A stretch of 64,000 nucleotides of DNA, taken from contig JAAFJY010000003.1 in the NCBI GenBank assembly GCA_013299105.1, positions 124,001 to 188,000 of the forward strand, given 5' to 3'. The translations under genes were made by a program, and so were the position numbers. Below the pieces are notes generated by a model that ran no database searches, was not told the DNA's origin, and worked only from the letters and a program-made list of their open reading frames with translations. Numbering within the stretch: the stretch's first letter is position 1; each line of letters starts with the position of its first letter. The DNA comes from Chitinophagales bacterium (lineage in GTDB: Bacteria > Bacteroidota > Bacteroidia > Chitinophagales > Saprospiraceae). This document shows, piece after piece, positions 27,048-35,173 of this stretch.

Positions 27048-27262
27048 TCCTCCCGCAATTGATCAACGTGGTATTGAGCACCTTCTTCCATTACGTAATT
27101 TTGCCCCACACCTGCGAAATCCATCACATCATATAAAGGTACTTGCGGAGTGGGTGGTGCAGCAATCACCATGGGTTCACCAGCCAAGAGGCGGATCAAT
27201 TCGAGGCGTTCCTCGAAGGACAATTGACTCAGGTAAGTATTGTAGATGGCTTGAACACCCAT
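27038..27262 (-). CDS. small antitoxin-like protein
   Basis: 74 residues: MGVQAIYNTYLSQLSFEERL, LIRLLAGEPMV, then a linker and a C-terminus ending QLREEWE. The N-terminal amphipathic helices and the acidic, tryptophan-containing tail resemble short antitoxins common in Bacteroidota and cyanobacteria. It overlaps the DUF2442 gene, as is usual for two-gene modules. No DNA-binding motif is certain, and since its partner is frameshifted the module may be dead. Confidence 0.55.
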   Translation of the reverse strand: MGVQAIYNTYLSQLSFEERLELIRLLAGEPMVIAAPPTPQVPLYDVMDFAGVGQNYVMEEGAQYHVDQLREEWE

Positions 27263-27351
27263 GTTTAGGTTTGTTTTTTAACCTTGATTGGTACAAAGGT
27301 AGGTATTTTGTGGATGCTTGTCAAATTTGGATTCGTGCTGTTGTGCTTCTT

Positions 27352-27511
27352 TGTCTGAACTGTGATTTTTGTGATTTTTATGATTTGCATGAAGCGCTTC
27401 GATTCAGCGCCTGTAGTCAAAATCACGCTGGTGGCGCTGTAAGTGCCTAATGTTGGTAGATCAGGTGGTCAACATCGTGTATGGAGGCGCTGTAGGTGCC
27501 TAATGTTGGCC
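27352..27511 (+). repeat. CTGAACTGTGATTTTTGTGA element, long copy 2
   Basis: Nearly identical to 26407-26550, then adds a second GGAGGCGCTGTAGGTGCCTA unit. Confidence 0.85.
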
Positions 27512-28029
27512 AGTAAAAGTCGTGATGATTTTGATGGGTGTTTTTAATTGATAATCAATGATTTATAGTGGGTTTCGTTCATGTTAGAGACGTGTATATA
27601 GTGGTACAAGTCTGGAGATGCTGTGTGAAAGTGCAAGAAAAAGAGCAAAAAATCGGCGAAAAAATTTCAGGGTGCTCATTTTCAGCTGGCACAAAAATCT
27701 CCTAGTGGTACGAATTACAAATACCCCCTAGGTTGCAGGCAGGCTATTTGGCTTTGTAGCAAGGCGAGAGGAGGGAAAATAGTGGACTATTTGACCGACG
27801 AACAACGCAGCTACGGAGACAAAGAGCCCCTGGAACTTGGGGCAGATTTACAATTTGGACCACTAGGTGCACCTTGGGTCCACTTGCAATTCATTGGAAT
27901 TCTGCTTACTTTTACTATCCACAAGCAAATCTTGCACCTTGGTGCTGATTATGCAGCGTAGACGGCCAAGCCCGCTCTACTTAGGCAGGGCTCCGTCCCT
28001 GCCTAATCTATTTTAGGCCACAGGAGAGC
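27512..28029. other. non-coding stretch around a long foldback
   Basis: No gene is seen. It holds the 167-bp foldback (27701-27867) and an AGGCAGGG/CCCTGCCT inverted repeat near 27981-28002 related to the GC-rich repeats at 26010-26040. Confidence 0.6.
27701..27867. repeat. 167-bp imperfect palindrome (foldback)
   Basis: The two halves, about 83 bp each, are inverted copies with roughly 70% match. The centre is AAATAGT-GG-ACTATTT (27777-27792) and the ends are CCTAGTGGTAC (27701) and GGACCACTAGG (27867). No open frame explains it. Confidence 0.8.
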
Positions 28030-29073
28030 TTATCCCTGCGATTTAACTGGACGCTTGGGGGACTTGTAATCAGCTTGGTAAACTTCCTTGGAGTTGTAAA
28101 CTGAATAAATCAACACAAGAAGTTTTCGCTGAGTTGCCGTGTACCCCTTCATTTTGATCCCTGTTTTCTGTTAGATCCGCTCGTATGCCTTTTGCAGGTG
28201 TGGGCAATATTTGACCGCTGTGATGGCTGGGAAAAACAGTGCCGCACGAGTAAACGAGTTCTCCTGTTTAGATATTCGGGCCCGCTCATTGACCGAGGTT
28301 CCGCTCTGCTTCGTCTTCACATCATACCCGGAGAATGAAACCAATTGGCCCTTTTTCCTGAATAAGTTGAAGCCATTGGTTTCTTCCAAGATGGCCAGTG
28401 CAGTGAGCATTGCAATGCCTGGAATGCTACAAATTTGATCAACTTTCCCTGCCAAGGCCTGGTCCGATTTGTAGCGTGTTTTCAGTTCAGCTTCAATCGC
28501 TTTGATCTGAGCATCTACCAATGTTAAGAGACCGTCGGCTCGTTCCAAGGAATTAGGATCGGGCTTGTAGGTGTGGCTACGGGCATGTTTACGATTGTTT
28601 ATCATCGTTTTATAATGCATATACCCCCTTCTCTCCCGACATAAGCGCTTGATTTTCATCATCACCTCGCTGGGTGCCTTCCATTCATCCAAGCGTTTTT
28701 CCACGCCCATTCGAGCCAACATCGCCGCATCTACCTTATCGTTTCGGCTTTTCAGACCCAAACTCTTCGCATAAGCGTTGCTGCGATTGGGTAGCACCAC
28801 AGACAATCGGAGTTTTTGCTGTGATAAGAAAAACGCAGCTTCTTCATAATAACTGCCAGTGGCTTCCATCACAATCTGATAGCTTGTCCCTGAACGCAAA
28901 TTCTTGGCAATCCACGCTTGCAACTGTTTGTGACCACTGGCAGTGTTGGCGAAAATTCTACTTCTGCCATTCACCACTTTTCCGTCATCGTACTAATGAG
29001 ACACATTGGCATCCAGCGTGTCCTTTGACCCATCTATGCCAAAGCCTTGTTTGCAAATACTTACTTGTTTCAT
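28030..29073 (-). pseudogene. IS110-family transposase with two in-frame stops
   Basis: Reading from ATG at 29073, the frame encodes MKQVSICKQGFGIDGSKDTL and 26 residues in all before an amber codon (28993-28995). It then continues with VNGRSRIFANTASGHKQLQA, the DEDD-type RuvC-like part (VMEATGSYYEEA, RNDKVDAAMLARMG) and the C-terminal serine-tyrosine transposase-like domain (CSIPGIAMLTAL, LVSFSGYDVKTKQSG). A second stop (TAA, 28171-28173) interrupts after YERI, and the frame continues to a natural stop at 28030. Together 347 codons match a full-length IS110 recombinase. Two nonsense changes make it inactive unless suppressed. IS110 elements lack terminal inverted repeats, so the outer ends cannot be set here. 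Confidence 0.88.
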
Positions 29074-29099
29074 TGGCAAATTGTTTTAAATGGCCCTGA

Positions 29100-29300
29100 A
29101 CAAATACCGGTCACCCCGCCGTCGCCTTCTCTCGTCAATATGCTGTCTCGATTCCACCTGGGAAAGGACTTAGATGCTTTGTTCTGGCTCCAATGGGCTC
29201 CGAGGCGGGGAATCTCTCCAGATCTACATAGCGCTTGGCTTGTTTTGACTTAGATTCCTCCAGCCTTTGACCGGAAACCATAAAGTATTTGTTTTTTACC
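29100..29300 (-). ncRNA. possible IS110 bridge-RNA region
   Basis: The 330-bp non-coding stretch upstream of the IS110 transposase is where IS110-group elements encode their bridge RNA (established for IS621 and relatives). On the minus strand it includes a hairpin with outer stem TCTGG/CCAGA (29183-29222) and internal GGAG/CTCC pairings, preceded by GGCTGGAGG. The guide loops cannot be identified without target-site information. Location is by analogy; the hairpin is seen. Confidence 0.35.
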
Positions 29301-29653
29301 AATGTATTGCTAGTTCTCGCCCTCGAACTCAACTTTTGCTTTAGTTTTGTTCGGCTTTACAAACATACGAGACTTGTACCAGCTCACCTCTCCCTTTTGA
29401 GCAGGTGAAGTCTCTTTTAACCGCAAATTTTGACTACGAAATGGCATTATTACAGTCCAACCACTCCCTTTTGACACAGTCTGGATTTTGCCGCATTCAC
29501 ATAAGCTGCTCTTTTTCTTCCACTAATGAACAAAGCAAGAATTGCTGGCAAATTCAAAGGTGCCTTAATAGCTGTTTACACGGTTTGGGATTCAAAAAAT
29601 GTGACCTGTATAACCTAGAACTTTCTTTTCAACCCTTCAACTTTTCAACCACC
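29301..29653. other. intergenic region upstream of the esterase fusion
   Basis: No gene supported. The frame open from 29405 into the esterase gene reads as non-coding before the ATG at 29654. A TTTTCAACCC array sits directly before that start. Confidence 0.5.
29625..29649 (+). repeat. TTCAACCCTTCAAC array
   Basis: CTTTTCAACCCTTCAACTTT then TCAAC; ends 4 bp before the ATG of the esterase fusion. Confidence 0.8.
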
Positions 29654-31423
29654 ATGAAAACCCTATTCAAACTCTGCTTTCTGCTGCTCCCCATTGCTGG
29701 TTTTGCCCAAAACAATGCGGAGCAATACCCAATCGACTCGGCTTCCATCGAAAAAGCGGGCGTGCCAAAAGGCGAAATCCTCAAACTGACTTTTGAGCAA
29801 TCTAAAATTTTTCCTGGCACCACCCGCGAGGTGTGGGTATATGTGCCAGCGCAGTACAAAAATGGCCAAGCGGCTTGTGTATATGTGAACCAGGATGGCC
29901 TGCAATGGAACGCCAATACGGTTTTTGATAACCTGATCTACAAAAAGGAAATGCCAGTAACCATTGGCATTTTTGTACGTCCCGGGCAAGTCAAAGCGAC
30001 CAATAGTGAAACCGCGCTCGACCGCTTCAATCGCAGCTACGAGTACGATGGCTTGGGCGACAACTACGCCCGGTTTTTGCTCGAAGAAATTTTCCCTTTT
30101 GTCGAACAACAAAAAACCAGCGATGGCCGCACGATCATTTTGTCCAAAAATGGCAACGACCGGGCCATTGGTGGCTCCAGCAGCGGAGCCGTATGCGCTT
30201 TTACGGCGGCTTGGGAGCGCCCGGAGGCGTTTTCAAGGGTGTTTAGCGCCATTGGCACCTATGTGGGCCTGCGCGGAGCCGACCGTTACCCAACCTTGAT
30301 CCGCAAGTACGAGCCCAAACCCCTGCGCATTTTCTTGCAAGACGGCGAAAACGACCTCAATATTTACGCTGGCGATTGGTGGAAAGCCAATGAAATGATG
30401 GAGCGAGCTTTGCAATTCGGAGGCTATGAAGTAACCAATGTATGGGGCCAGGGTGCGCACAATAACACCCACGGCAGTGCAGTTTTTCCACAAGCCATGC
30501 GCTGGCTTTGGAAAGATTATCCCAAGCCCGTAGGCAAAGGCCAGAGCAAAAACCAGTTTTTGAACGACATCCTTTTGCCTGGTGAAGACTGGCAATTGGT
30601 AGGAGAGGGCTACACTTTCACCGAGGGCATTGCGGCCAATGCCACAGGCGAGGTTGTTTTTCAAGATATTCCCAAGGGCAAAACCTACAAAATTGGCCCC
30701 GACGGCAAGCCTTTGGTCATCATCCAAGAATCGAAAGGGGCCAGCGGTACTTCTTTTGCCAGCGATGGCCGCATGATCAACATCACCAGCGGCTGGGGCT
30801 CCACGGTGAAGCAGGTCTTGGCTTACAATGCACAACTTAAGGCAACAGTTTTGGCCGAAGACCTGGTTGGCAACGACATCGTAATTGCCCACAACGGCAA
30901 CATTTACCTCACCCAGCCCGATGGCCGCGAAAAGCCCAGCAAACTCTACCTCTTGCGCCCCAACGGCGAACGGGTACTGCTCGACGAGGGCCTGAAATTT
31001 GCCAATGGACTATGCTTTTCTCCGGATCAAACCCAGTTGTATGTCACCGAATCGGCCTCGCATTGGGTCTGGATTTATCAAATTCAAGCCGATGGTAAAC
31101 TGGCCCACAAGCAGCGCTTTGGTTGGCTGCATGTGCGCGACGAAGACGAAAACGCTTGGTCCGACGGCCTGAAATGTGACCGCGAGGGACGGGTGTACGT
31201 GACTACCCAAACGGGCATTCAGGTCCTGGATCAATTGGGTAGGGTCAATGCCATCATCCCAGTACCAAAAACCAAGGGGCAGGTCTCGAACCTCTGCTTT
31301 GGTGGCAAGGACTTCGACACCTTGTACATTACTTGTGTGGACAAGGTTTTCAAGCGAAAAGTCAAGGTGCGGGGCGCGAATACTTTTGAGGTGCCTAATA
31401 AGCCTGGGATGCCGAGATTGTGA
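29654..31423 (+). CDS. secreted esterase plus SMP-30/gluconolactonase fusion
   Basis: 589 residues from the ATG at 29654, chosen because it opens a clean signal peptide (MKTLFKLCFLLLPIAGFAQ). Residues about 30-290 form an alpha/beta-hydrolase of the putative-esterase (feruloyl-esterase D-like) type: VWVYVPAQYKNGQAACVY, nucleophile elbow GGSSSGA (Ser about 176), and a C-terminal HNNTHG histidine region. Residues about 310-589 form a six-bladed SMP-30/gluconolactonase propeller (YTFTEGIAANATGEVVFQD, FANGLCFSPDQTQLYVTES, SDGLKCDREGRVYV). The pair of domains suggests release and opening of a sugar ester or lactone at the cell surface. A TTCAACCC array precedes the start. Confidence 0.88.
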   Translation: MKTLFKLCFLLLPIAGFAQNNAEQYPIDSASIEKAGVPKGEILKLTFEQSKIFPGTTREVWVYVPAQYKNGQAACVYVNQDGLQWNANTVFDNLIYKKEMPVTIGIFVRPGQVKATNSETALDRFNRSYEYDGLGDNYARFLLEEIFPFVEQQKTSDGRTIILSKNGNDRAIGGSSSGAVCAFTAAWERPEAFSRVFSAIGTYVGLRGADRYPTLIRKYEPKPLRIFLQDGENDLNIYAGDWWKANEMMERALQFGGYEVTNVWGQGAHNNTHGSAVFPQAMRWLWKDYPKPVGKGQSKNQFLNDILLPGEDWQLVGEGYTFTEGIAANATGEVVFQDIPKGKTYKIGPDGKPLVIIQESKGASGTSFASDGRMINITSGWGSTVKQVLAYNAQLKATVLAEDLVGNDIVIAHNGNIYLTQPDGREKPSKLYLLRPNGERVLLDEGLKFANGLCFSPDQTQLYVTESASHWVWIYQIQADGKLAHKQRFGWLHVRDEDENAWSDGLKCDREGRVYVTTQTGIQVLDQLGRVNAIIPVPKTKGQVSNLCFGGKDFDTLYITCVDKVFKRKVKVRGANTFEVPNKPGMPRL

Positions 31424-31427
31424 GAGC

Positions 31428-31445
31428 AAAAAACTATAGTTTTTT
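31428..31445. terminator. weak AT-rich palindrome after the esterase fusion
   Basis: AAAAAACTATAGTTTTTT directly after the stop codon; may act as a weak terminator. Confidence 0.35.
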
Positions 31446-31513
31446 AGTTTGGCTGTTGAAAGGGCGGTCTCGAGAATCTAACGCAACAAATGTGAAAATG
31501 TTGCATTTGTAAA

Positions 31514-32049
31514 ATGGAATCAAGCTACAAATGCCTATCACTAGGAGAAAGGATCGAGATCGAAAAATTGTTATCCCAGGGTAAAAAGGCCCTCAAAATC
31601 GAGCGCGACCTCAAAGCCCTGCCTTTTGATGTGAATAGGCTGGTTTCTACAGTCGATGAGCCGACTTATGCCAAGCTCTCGGATCTTGATTTTCAGGATG
31701 GGACCATCGAAGTGAAGGTTTTTTAGCCAGATCCAAAATCCGCCGCCTTTTCCCAATGCGCAAGGTTTCATTGGCATAGCTTTTCGGATCAAGGGCGACG
31801 ACAGCGCCTGCACAAAGAAGCAGATGGCAAGTACGAAACCAGCGCCCCGGTGAACATCAACGAGTGGATCACCCTGCGCATCGAAGTGAAGGGCGAAAAA
31901 GCAGAATTGTTTGTCAACAACGCTAAATACTCCACGTTCATCGTAGAAAAAATGCTGGGCAAAACAACCCACGGCTCGATTGGCTTGTGGGTGGATATTG
32001 GTACGATTGGGTACTTTCGGGATTTGAAAGTGGTAAAAGATAGGTGTTA
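31514..32049 (+). pseudogene. decayed ConA-like domain gene with a foreign, IS30-like 5' end
   Basis: The first frame (31514-31726) starts with MESSYKCLSLGERIEIEKLL, which resembles the N-terminal helix-turn-helix of IS30 transposases, then changes at about 31590 into FDVNRLVSTVDEPTYAKLSD, a ConA-like/DUF1080-type laminin-G fold. The latter continues after a frameshift at the TTTTTT near 31720 (PPPFPNAQGFIGIAFRIKGD, about 31740-31805), then after a second break at 31808 in a further frame (RLHKEADGKYETSAPVNINE, ending IGLWVDIGTIGYFRDLKV) to about 32040. A piece of roughly 35 residues expected between these parts is missing. The gene is therefore a chimera with two frameshifts and an internal deletion. 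Confidence 0.65.
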
Positions 32050-32065
32050 CGACAGGGGATGTAAA

Positions 32066-33160
32066 TCAAATCCCCAAAAAATACCGAGTGCCTTTCAGTT
32101 CCCCAACCCTGAGCAAAGCACCAATGGTCACTAAGTCCTGCAAGTCGCGGGTAGTAGTCGCTGGCGATGAATTGGCGATGCGCTGGTAGTTTTTGGCACT
32201 CAAACCGCCCTTGAATCCTTCGATGCCCTCCTCAAACATACGCAGGAGTACTTTCATTTGCCGTTCGTTCACTTGGGTTGAATATTTTGCAAAAAACTTG
32301 GCTTTAGTGATGGTAAAGTTGATCAATTGGATGGTGTAATCCTGAGCTTCCAGACAGGTTTTGGCAAAATAAGCCAAGAAATCATCAATGTTTAGTTTGA
32401 TGTTGCAGGCTTGCAAGGCATTGTAATAAGTCTTTTTATTCAGGTCAATGACCTTGGCCAGGGAATGCAAAGCTGGACGACCTAAGCGTTGGGAAAAAGC
32501 TTTTTCAACCAAAGCCCTTCCAATCCGTCCATTGCCATCTTCAAAGGGATGGATCATTTCGAAGTACAAATGAACAATGCCTGCAAAAACTAAAGTCGGG
32601 ATGCGATCAGAGGCATTCAAACTAGTATGGTACCACTCCAAGAAGCGGTCCATTTCCATTTCTACCTGCGTGGACGGCGGCGCTTCGTAAAAGACCTTTG
32701 GTGAATTGTAGTTGCCAGAAATGATCTGCATGGGCTCAGCGTGCTGCCGATATTCCCCAATGATTTCCAAATCTCGTCTGCCATTCATCAGCATCTCATG
32801 CCAGGAGAATAGAGTTTTATGCTCAAGCGGAGTCTGAAAATGGGCGTAAACGTCAACCATCAGCTCAGCTACTCCAATTTCATTGGGATTGGCTCTAACA
32901 TCGGCCTTCAAACCCAATTGTTTTCGGATTGAGCTTTTTACCGAATCACGATTCAGGGTTTCACCTTCGATACTTGAGCTTGAAACAGCCTCTTGGCTCA
33001 ACAATTCTACTGCAAAAAGCGCGTCTTCTTGAGCTTCAAAGTGGTTCATTGCACCAGCTATTTCACCTGCTTTGTGGTGAAATTCCAATTCTGCGGCCTG
33101 CAATTTTGCAGGGTCAAAAATGAAGTTGGGCCATTCCGCTAATTGCCAAACCCAGGCCAT
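32066..33160 (-). CDS. Fic-family AMP transferase (DUF4172 type)
   Basis: 364 residues. The N-terminal DUF4172 segment (WVWQLAEWPNFIFD) is followed by an alpha-inhibitory motif (SSSSIEGE, matching [S/T]xxxE[G/N], about residue 60), the catalytic HPFEDGNGRIGRAL loop (His about 204) and a C-terminal winged-helix-like region (KVLLRMFEEGIEGFKGGLSA). The inhibitory motif and catalytic loop are in one chain, so this is a class II Fic enzyme that should be self-inhibited until triggered. Likely activity is AMPylation of a protein hydroxyl. No antitoxin is adjacent; a strong palindromic site lies upstream. It converges with the decayed ConA-like gene. Confidence 0.93.
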   Translation of the reverse strand: MAWVWQLAEWPNFIFDPAKLQAAELEFHHKAGEIAGAMNHFEAQEDALFAVELLSQEAVSSSSIEGETLNRDSVKSSIRKQLGLKADVRANPNEIGVAELMVDVYAHFQTPLEHKTLFSWHEMLMNGRRDLEIIGEYRQHAEPMQIISGNYNSPKVFYEAPPSTQVEMEMDRFLEWYHTSLNASDRIPTLVFAGIVHLYFEMIHPFEDGNGRIGRALVEKAFSQRLGRPALHSLAKVIDLNKKTYYNALQACNIKLNIDDFLAYFAKTCLEAQDYTIQLINFTITKAKFFAKYSTQVNERQMKVLLRMFEEGIEGFKGGLSAKNYQRIANSSPATTTRDLQDLVTIGALLRVGELKGTRYFLGI

Positions 33161-33215
33161 GATCGATAAATTAGGTTTTTATCAATCAAAAATAGGTATT
33201 TTTTGATCGATAAAA
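33161..33215. promoter_or_regulatory. palindromic operator upstream of fic
   Basis: TTTTATCAATCAAAAA (33177-33192) and TTTTTGATCGATAAAA (33200-33215) are inverted with 15 of 16 positions matching. A third half-site GATCGATAAA (33161-33170) abuts the Fic start codon. This looks like a repressor site; the winged-helix tail of Fic is a candidate binder. Confidence 0.6.
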
Positions 33216-33360
33216 AGAGGGGTAGGCATTTTTTTGAAAAATAATGAAAACCAAGCCTCCTCAAATACCTTCGCGGAGACCTGGTTTTTTGTATAGATTT
33301 GGTCAGAAGTTGAGAACAAATGCGCTAACTTTTGCTTCTAACCCTTCTTCTCAACTTCTC

Positions 33361-34917
33361 TCAATACTTCGCAGGCTGCCCAGGCTTTGGCAAAGACTTT
33401 TTGATGAACTCGCGCAGGTCTTCATTGCTGCTTTCGAGGTCTTCTTTGCGCAGGTACATCATGTGGCCGCTGCGGTAGCCTTTCCAGCTCATGCGGTTTT
33501 TCAATTTGCCACTTGGGTCCATTTGCCACATGTTGTACTTGGCGTTGAAATAGTCGCAGGCCCCATCGTAATAGCCCGATTGCACCAATACGTGCAAATA
33601 GGGGTTCTGGGCCATGGCCTGGCGCAGGTTTTCGCCCGTGCGGTCGTTGCTGCGGTCCCAGGGATTCACGGGCCCAAACATGTTGTACTTCAGGTCGGTT
33701 TTGTACTTCAGCTCTTCGCGCAGGTACATGTTGATAGGCGGCGTGAAGGAATGCAACCAAGAGGTCAATTCTGCACTGTAATCGGGGGCCATGCCAATGT
33801 CCTGGCGGTCCACACCCAGGTAGCGCGAATCGAGGCGCCCCACGGTGTAGCCCTTGTCGCGCAGCAGTTCTTTCCAGAAAAAGGCCACCGAAATGTCCAT
33901 GTTGGCTTTTTCGATCACGTCGGCTTTCAGGCCGGAGTAGCGGGCGTACTTGGCGATGATGGCTTTCTTTTTGCCGTCTTCCAGCGAATGCCCTTTGGCG
34001 ATGGCGGGCAGTAATTCATTCATCGTGAATTCCTCCACTTCAGGCAACATGGCGGTCAGGTCTTTTTGCTGCAAGTCGGCGGGCAAAACCTTGTGGTACC
34101 AAGCGGTAGCGGCATAAAAAGGCAGGCGCAGGGCCTGGTCCACCGCACCGTCGCGGGCGATCCCCAACTCGGTTGGTGACACTAGAATTACCCCATTGAG
34201 GTACATCCACTGCGAGTTTTGCAGTTCCAAAGCCAGGCCCGAAACCCGAGTGGTACCATAACTTTCACCAACCAGGTACTTGGGTGAGGCCCAGCGGTTG
34301 TAACGGCTCACAAAGGTGTTGAGCCATTCCGCCAGGTACTTGATGTCGGCGTTGACACCAAAAAACTTCTCTTTCGGGCCGTCCTTGCTCATCATGCGCG
34401 AAAAACCTGTGTTCACCGGGTCGATGTGCACAATGTCGGCTACGTCCAGCACCGAATAAGGATTGTCTTTGATCCCGTAGGGCATTATCGGGTAACCCTC
34501 ATCGTCAATGCTCAGGATGCGGGGGCCAGTATAAGCAATGTGCATCCACACCGACGCCGAGCCTGGGCCACCGTTGAAGGAAATCAACAAGGGGCGATTG
34601 GCGCGGTCTTTTACGTCGGTCCGTTCGTAATAGGTGTAAAACAGCCCGGCCTGGATTTTTCCTTCCTCGTCCCAAACCGGAATGGTGCCCGCGTGGGCTT
34701 TGTAAGCCACCCGCTGGCCTTTGATCGTCACTTCGCGGCTGGTTTCCACGTAATGATCGGGATTGAGGGTGCGGCTAGGGCTGGGAGTTTTGTCTTCCTT
34801 GGCCATCGGTGCGGGAGGAGCACTGGGCGTTGGAGGGACGCCTGCTGGGCGCCCTTGGGCCAAAAGTAGATTGCAGAGCAAAAGGCCACTCAGGGCCAGT
34901 ATCCAATGTTTTTTCAT
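33361..34917 (-). CDS. secreted S10 family serine carboxypeptidase
   Basis: 518 residues from the ATG at 34917, chosen because it starts a signal peptide (MKKHWILALSGLLLCNLLLA). The S10 features are in order: FNGGPGSASVWMH oxyanion region, YLVGESYGTTR with the nucleophile Ser (about 219), the acid in CDYFNAKYNMW and the histidine in RSGHMMYL near the C-terminus. It should act outside the cytoplasm on peptide C-termini. A proline-rich segment after the signal (PPTPSAPPAPM) is a spacer. It is divergent from the CHAT gene, 256 bp away. The S10 family is firmly recognised; the substrate is unknown. Confidence 0.92.
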   Translation of the reverse strand: MKKHWILALSGLLLCNLLLAQGRPAGVPPTPSAPPAPMAKEDKTPSPSRTLNPDHYVETSREVTIKGQRVAYKAHAGTIPVWDEEGKIQAGLFYTYYERTDVKDRANRPLLISFNGGPGSASVWMHIAYTGPRILSIDDEGYPIMPYGIKDNPYSVLDVADIVHIDPVNTGFSRMMSKDGPKEKFFGVNADIKYLAEWLNTFVSRYNRWASPKYLVGESYGTTRVSGLALELQNSQWMYLNGVILVSPTELGIARDGAVDQALRLPFYAATAWYHKVLPADLQQKDLTAMLPEVEEFTMNELLPAIAKGHSLEDGKKKAIIAKYARYSGLKADVIEKANMDISVAFFWKELLRDKGYTVGRLDSRYLGVDRQDIGMAPDYSAELTSWLHSFTPPINMYLREELKYKTDLKYNMFGPVNPWDRSNDRTGENLRQAMAQNPYLHVLVQSGYYDGACDYFNAKYNMWQMDPSGKLKNRMSWKGYRSGHMMYLRKEDLESSNEDLREFIKKSLPKPGQPAKY

Positions 34918-35173
34918 GAACAAAGTTGGTTTGTGGTTTGGCATGTAGGTTTTCTGAGTTGAAAGTATTGCAAAAGGGCTATTTGTGGTAGTACAAGGGG
35001 AGGAAATAGACGGATGGCGGGAAATGGGGAGTGAATGGCGTAGGTTTGAGGGCAATCCAGTTAACAAATGCCAAATAATCGAAAAATAAGTCCCATGAAT
35101 TTGACTCTCATATGTATAATGGCTTATTTTTATCAAGAAATCCGTTCTGACAAGCGATTCAAAGCACATTTTT

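Noticed and set aside
29405-29653. N-terminal extension of the esterase fusion by 83 codons
   Set aside because: It would bury the signal peptide; the extension spans a TTCAACCC array and reads as non-coding.
33244-34014. 256-codon plus-strand frame opposite the S10 peptidase
   Set aside because: Shadow of the peptidase coding strand; valine/phenylalanine/histidine-rich and without domain features.
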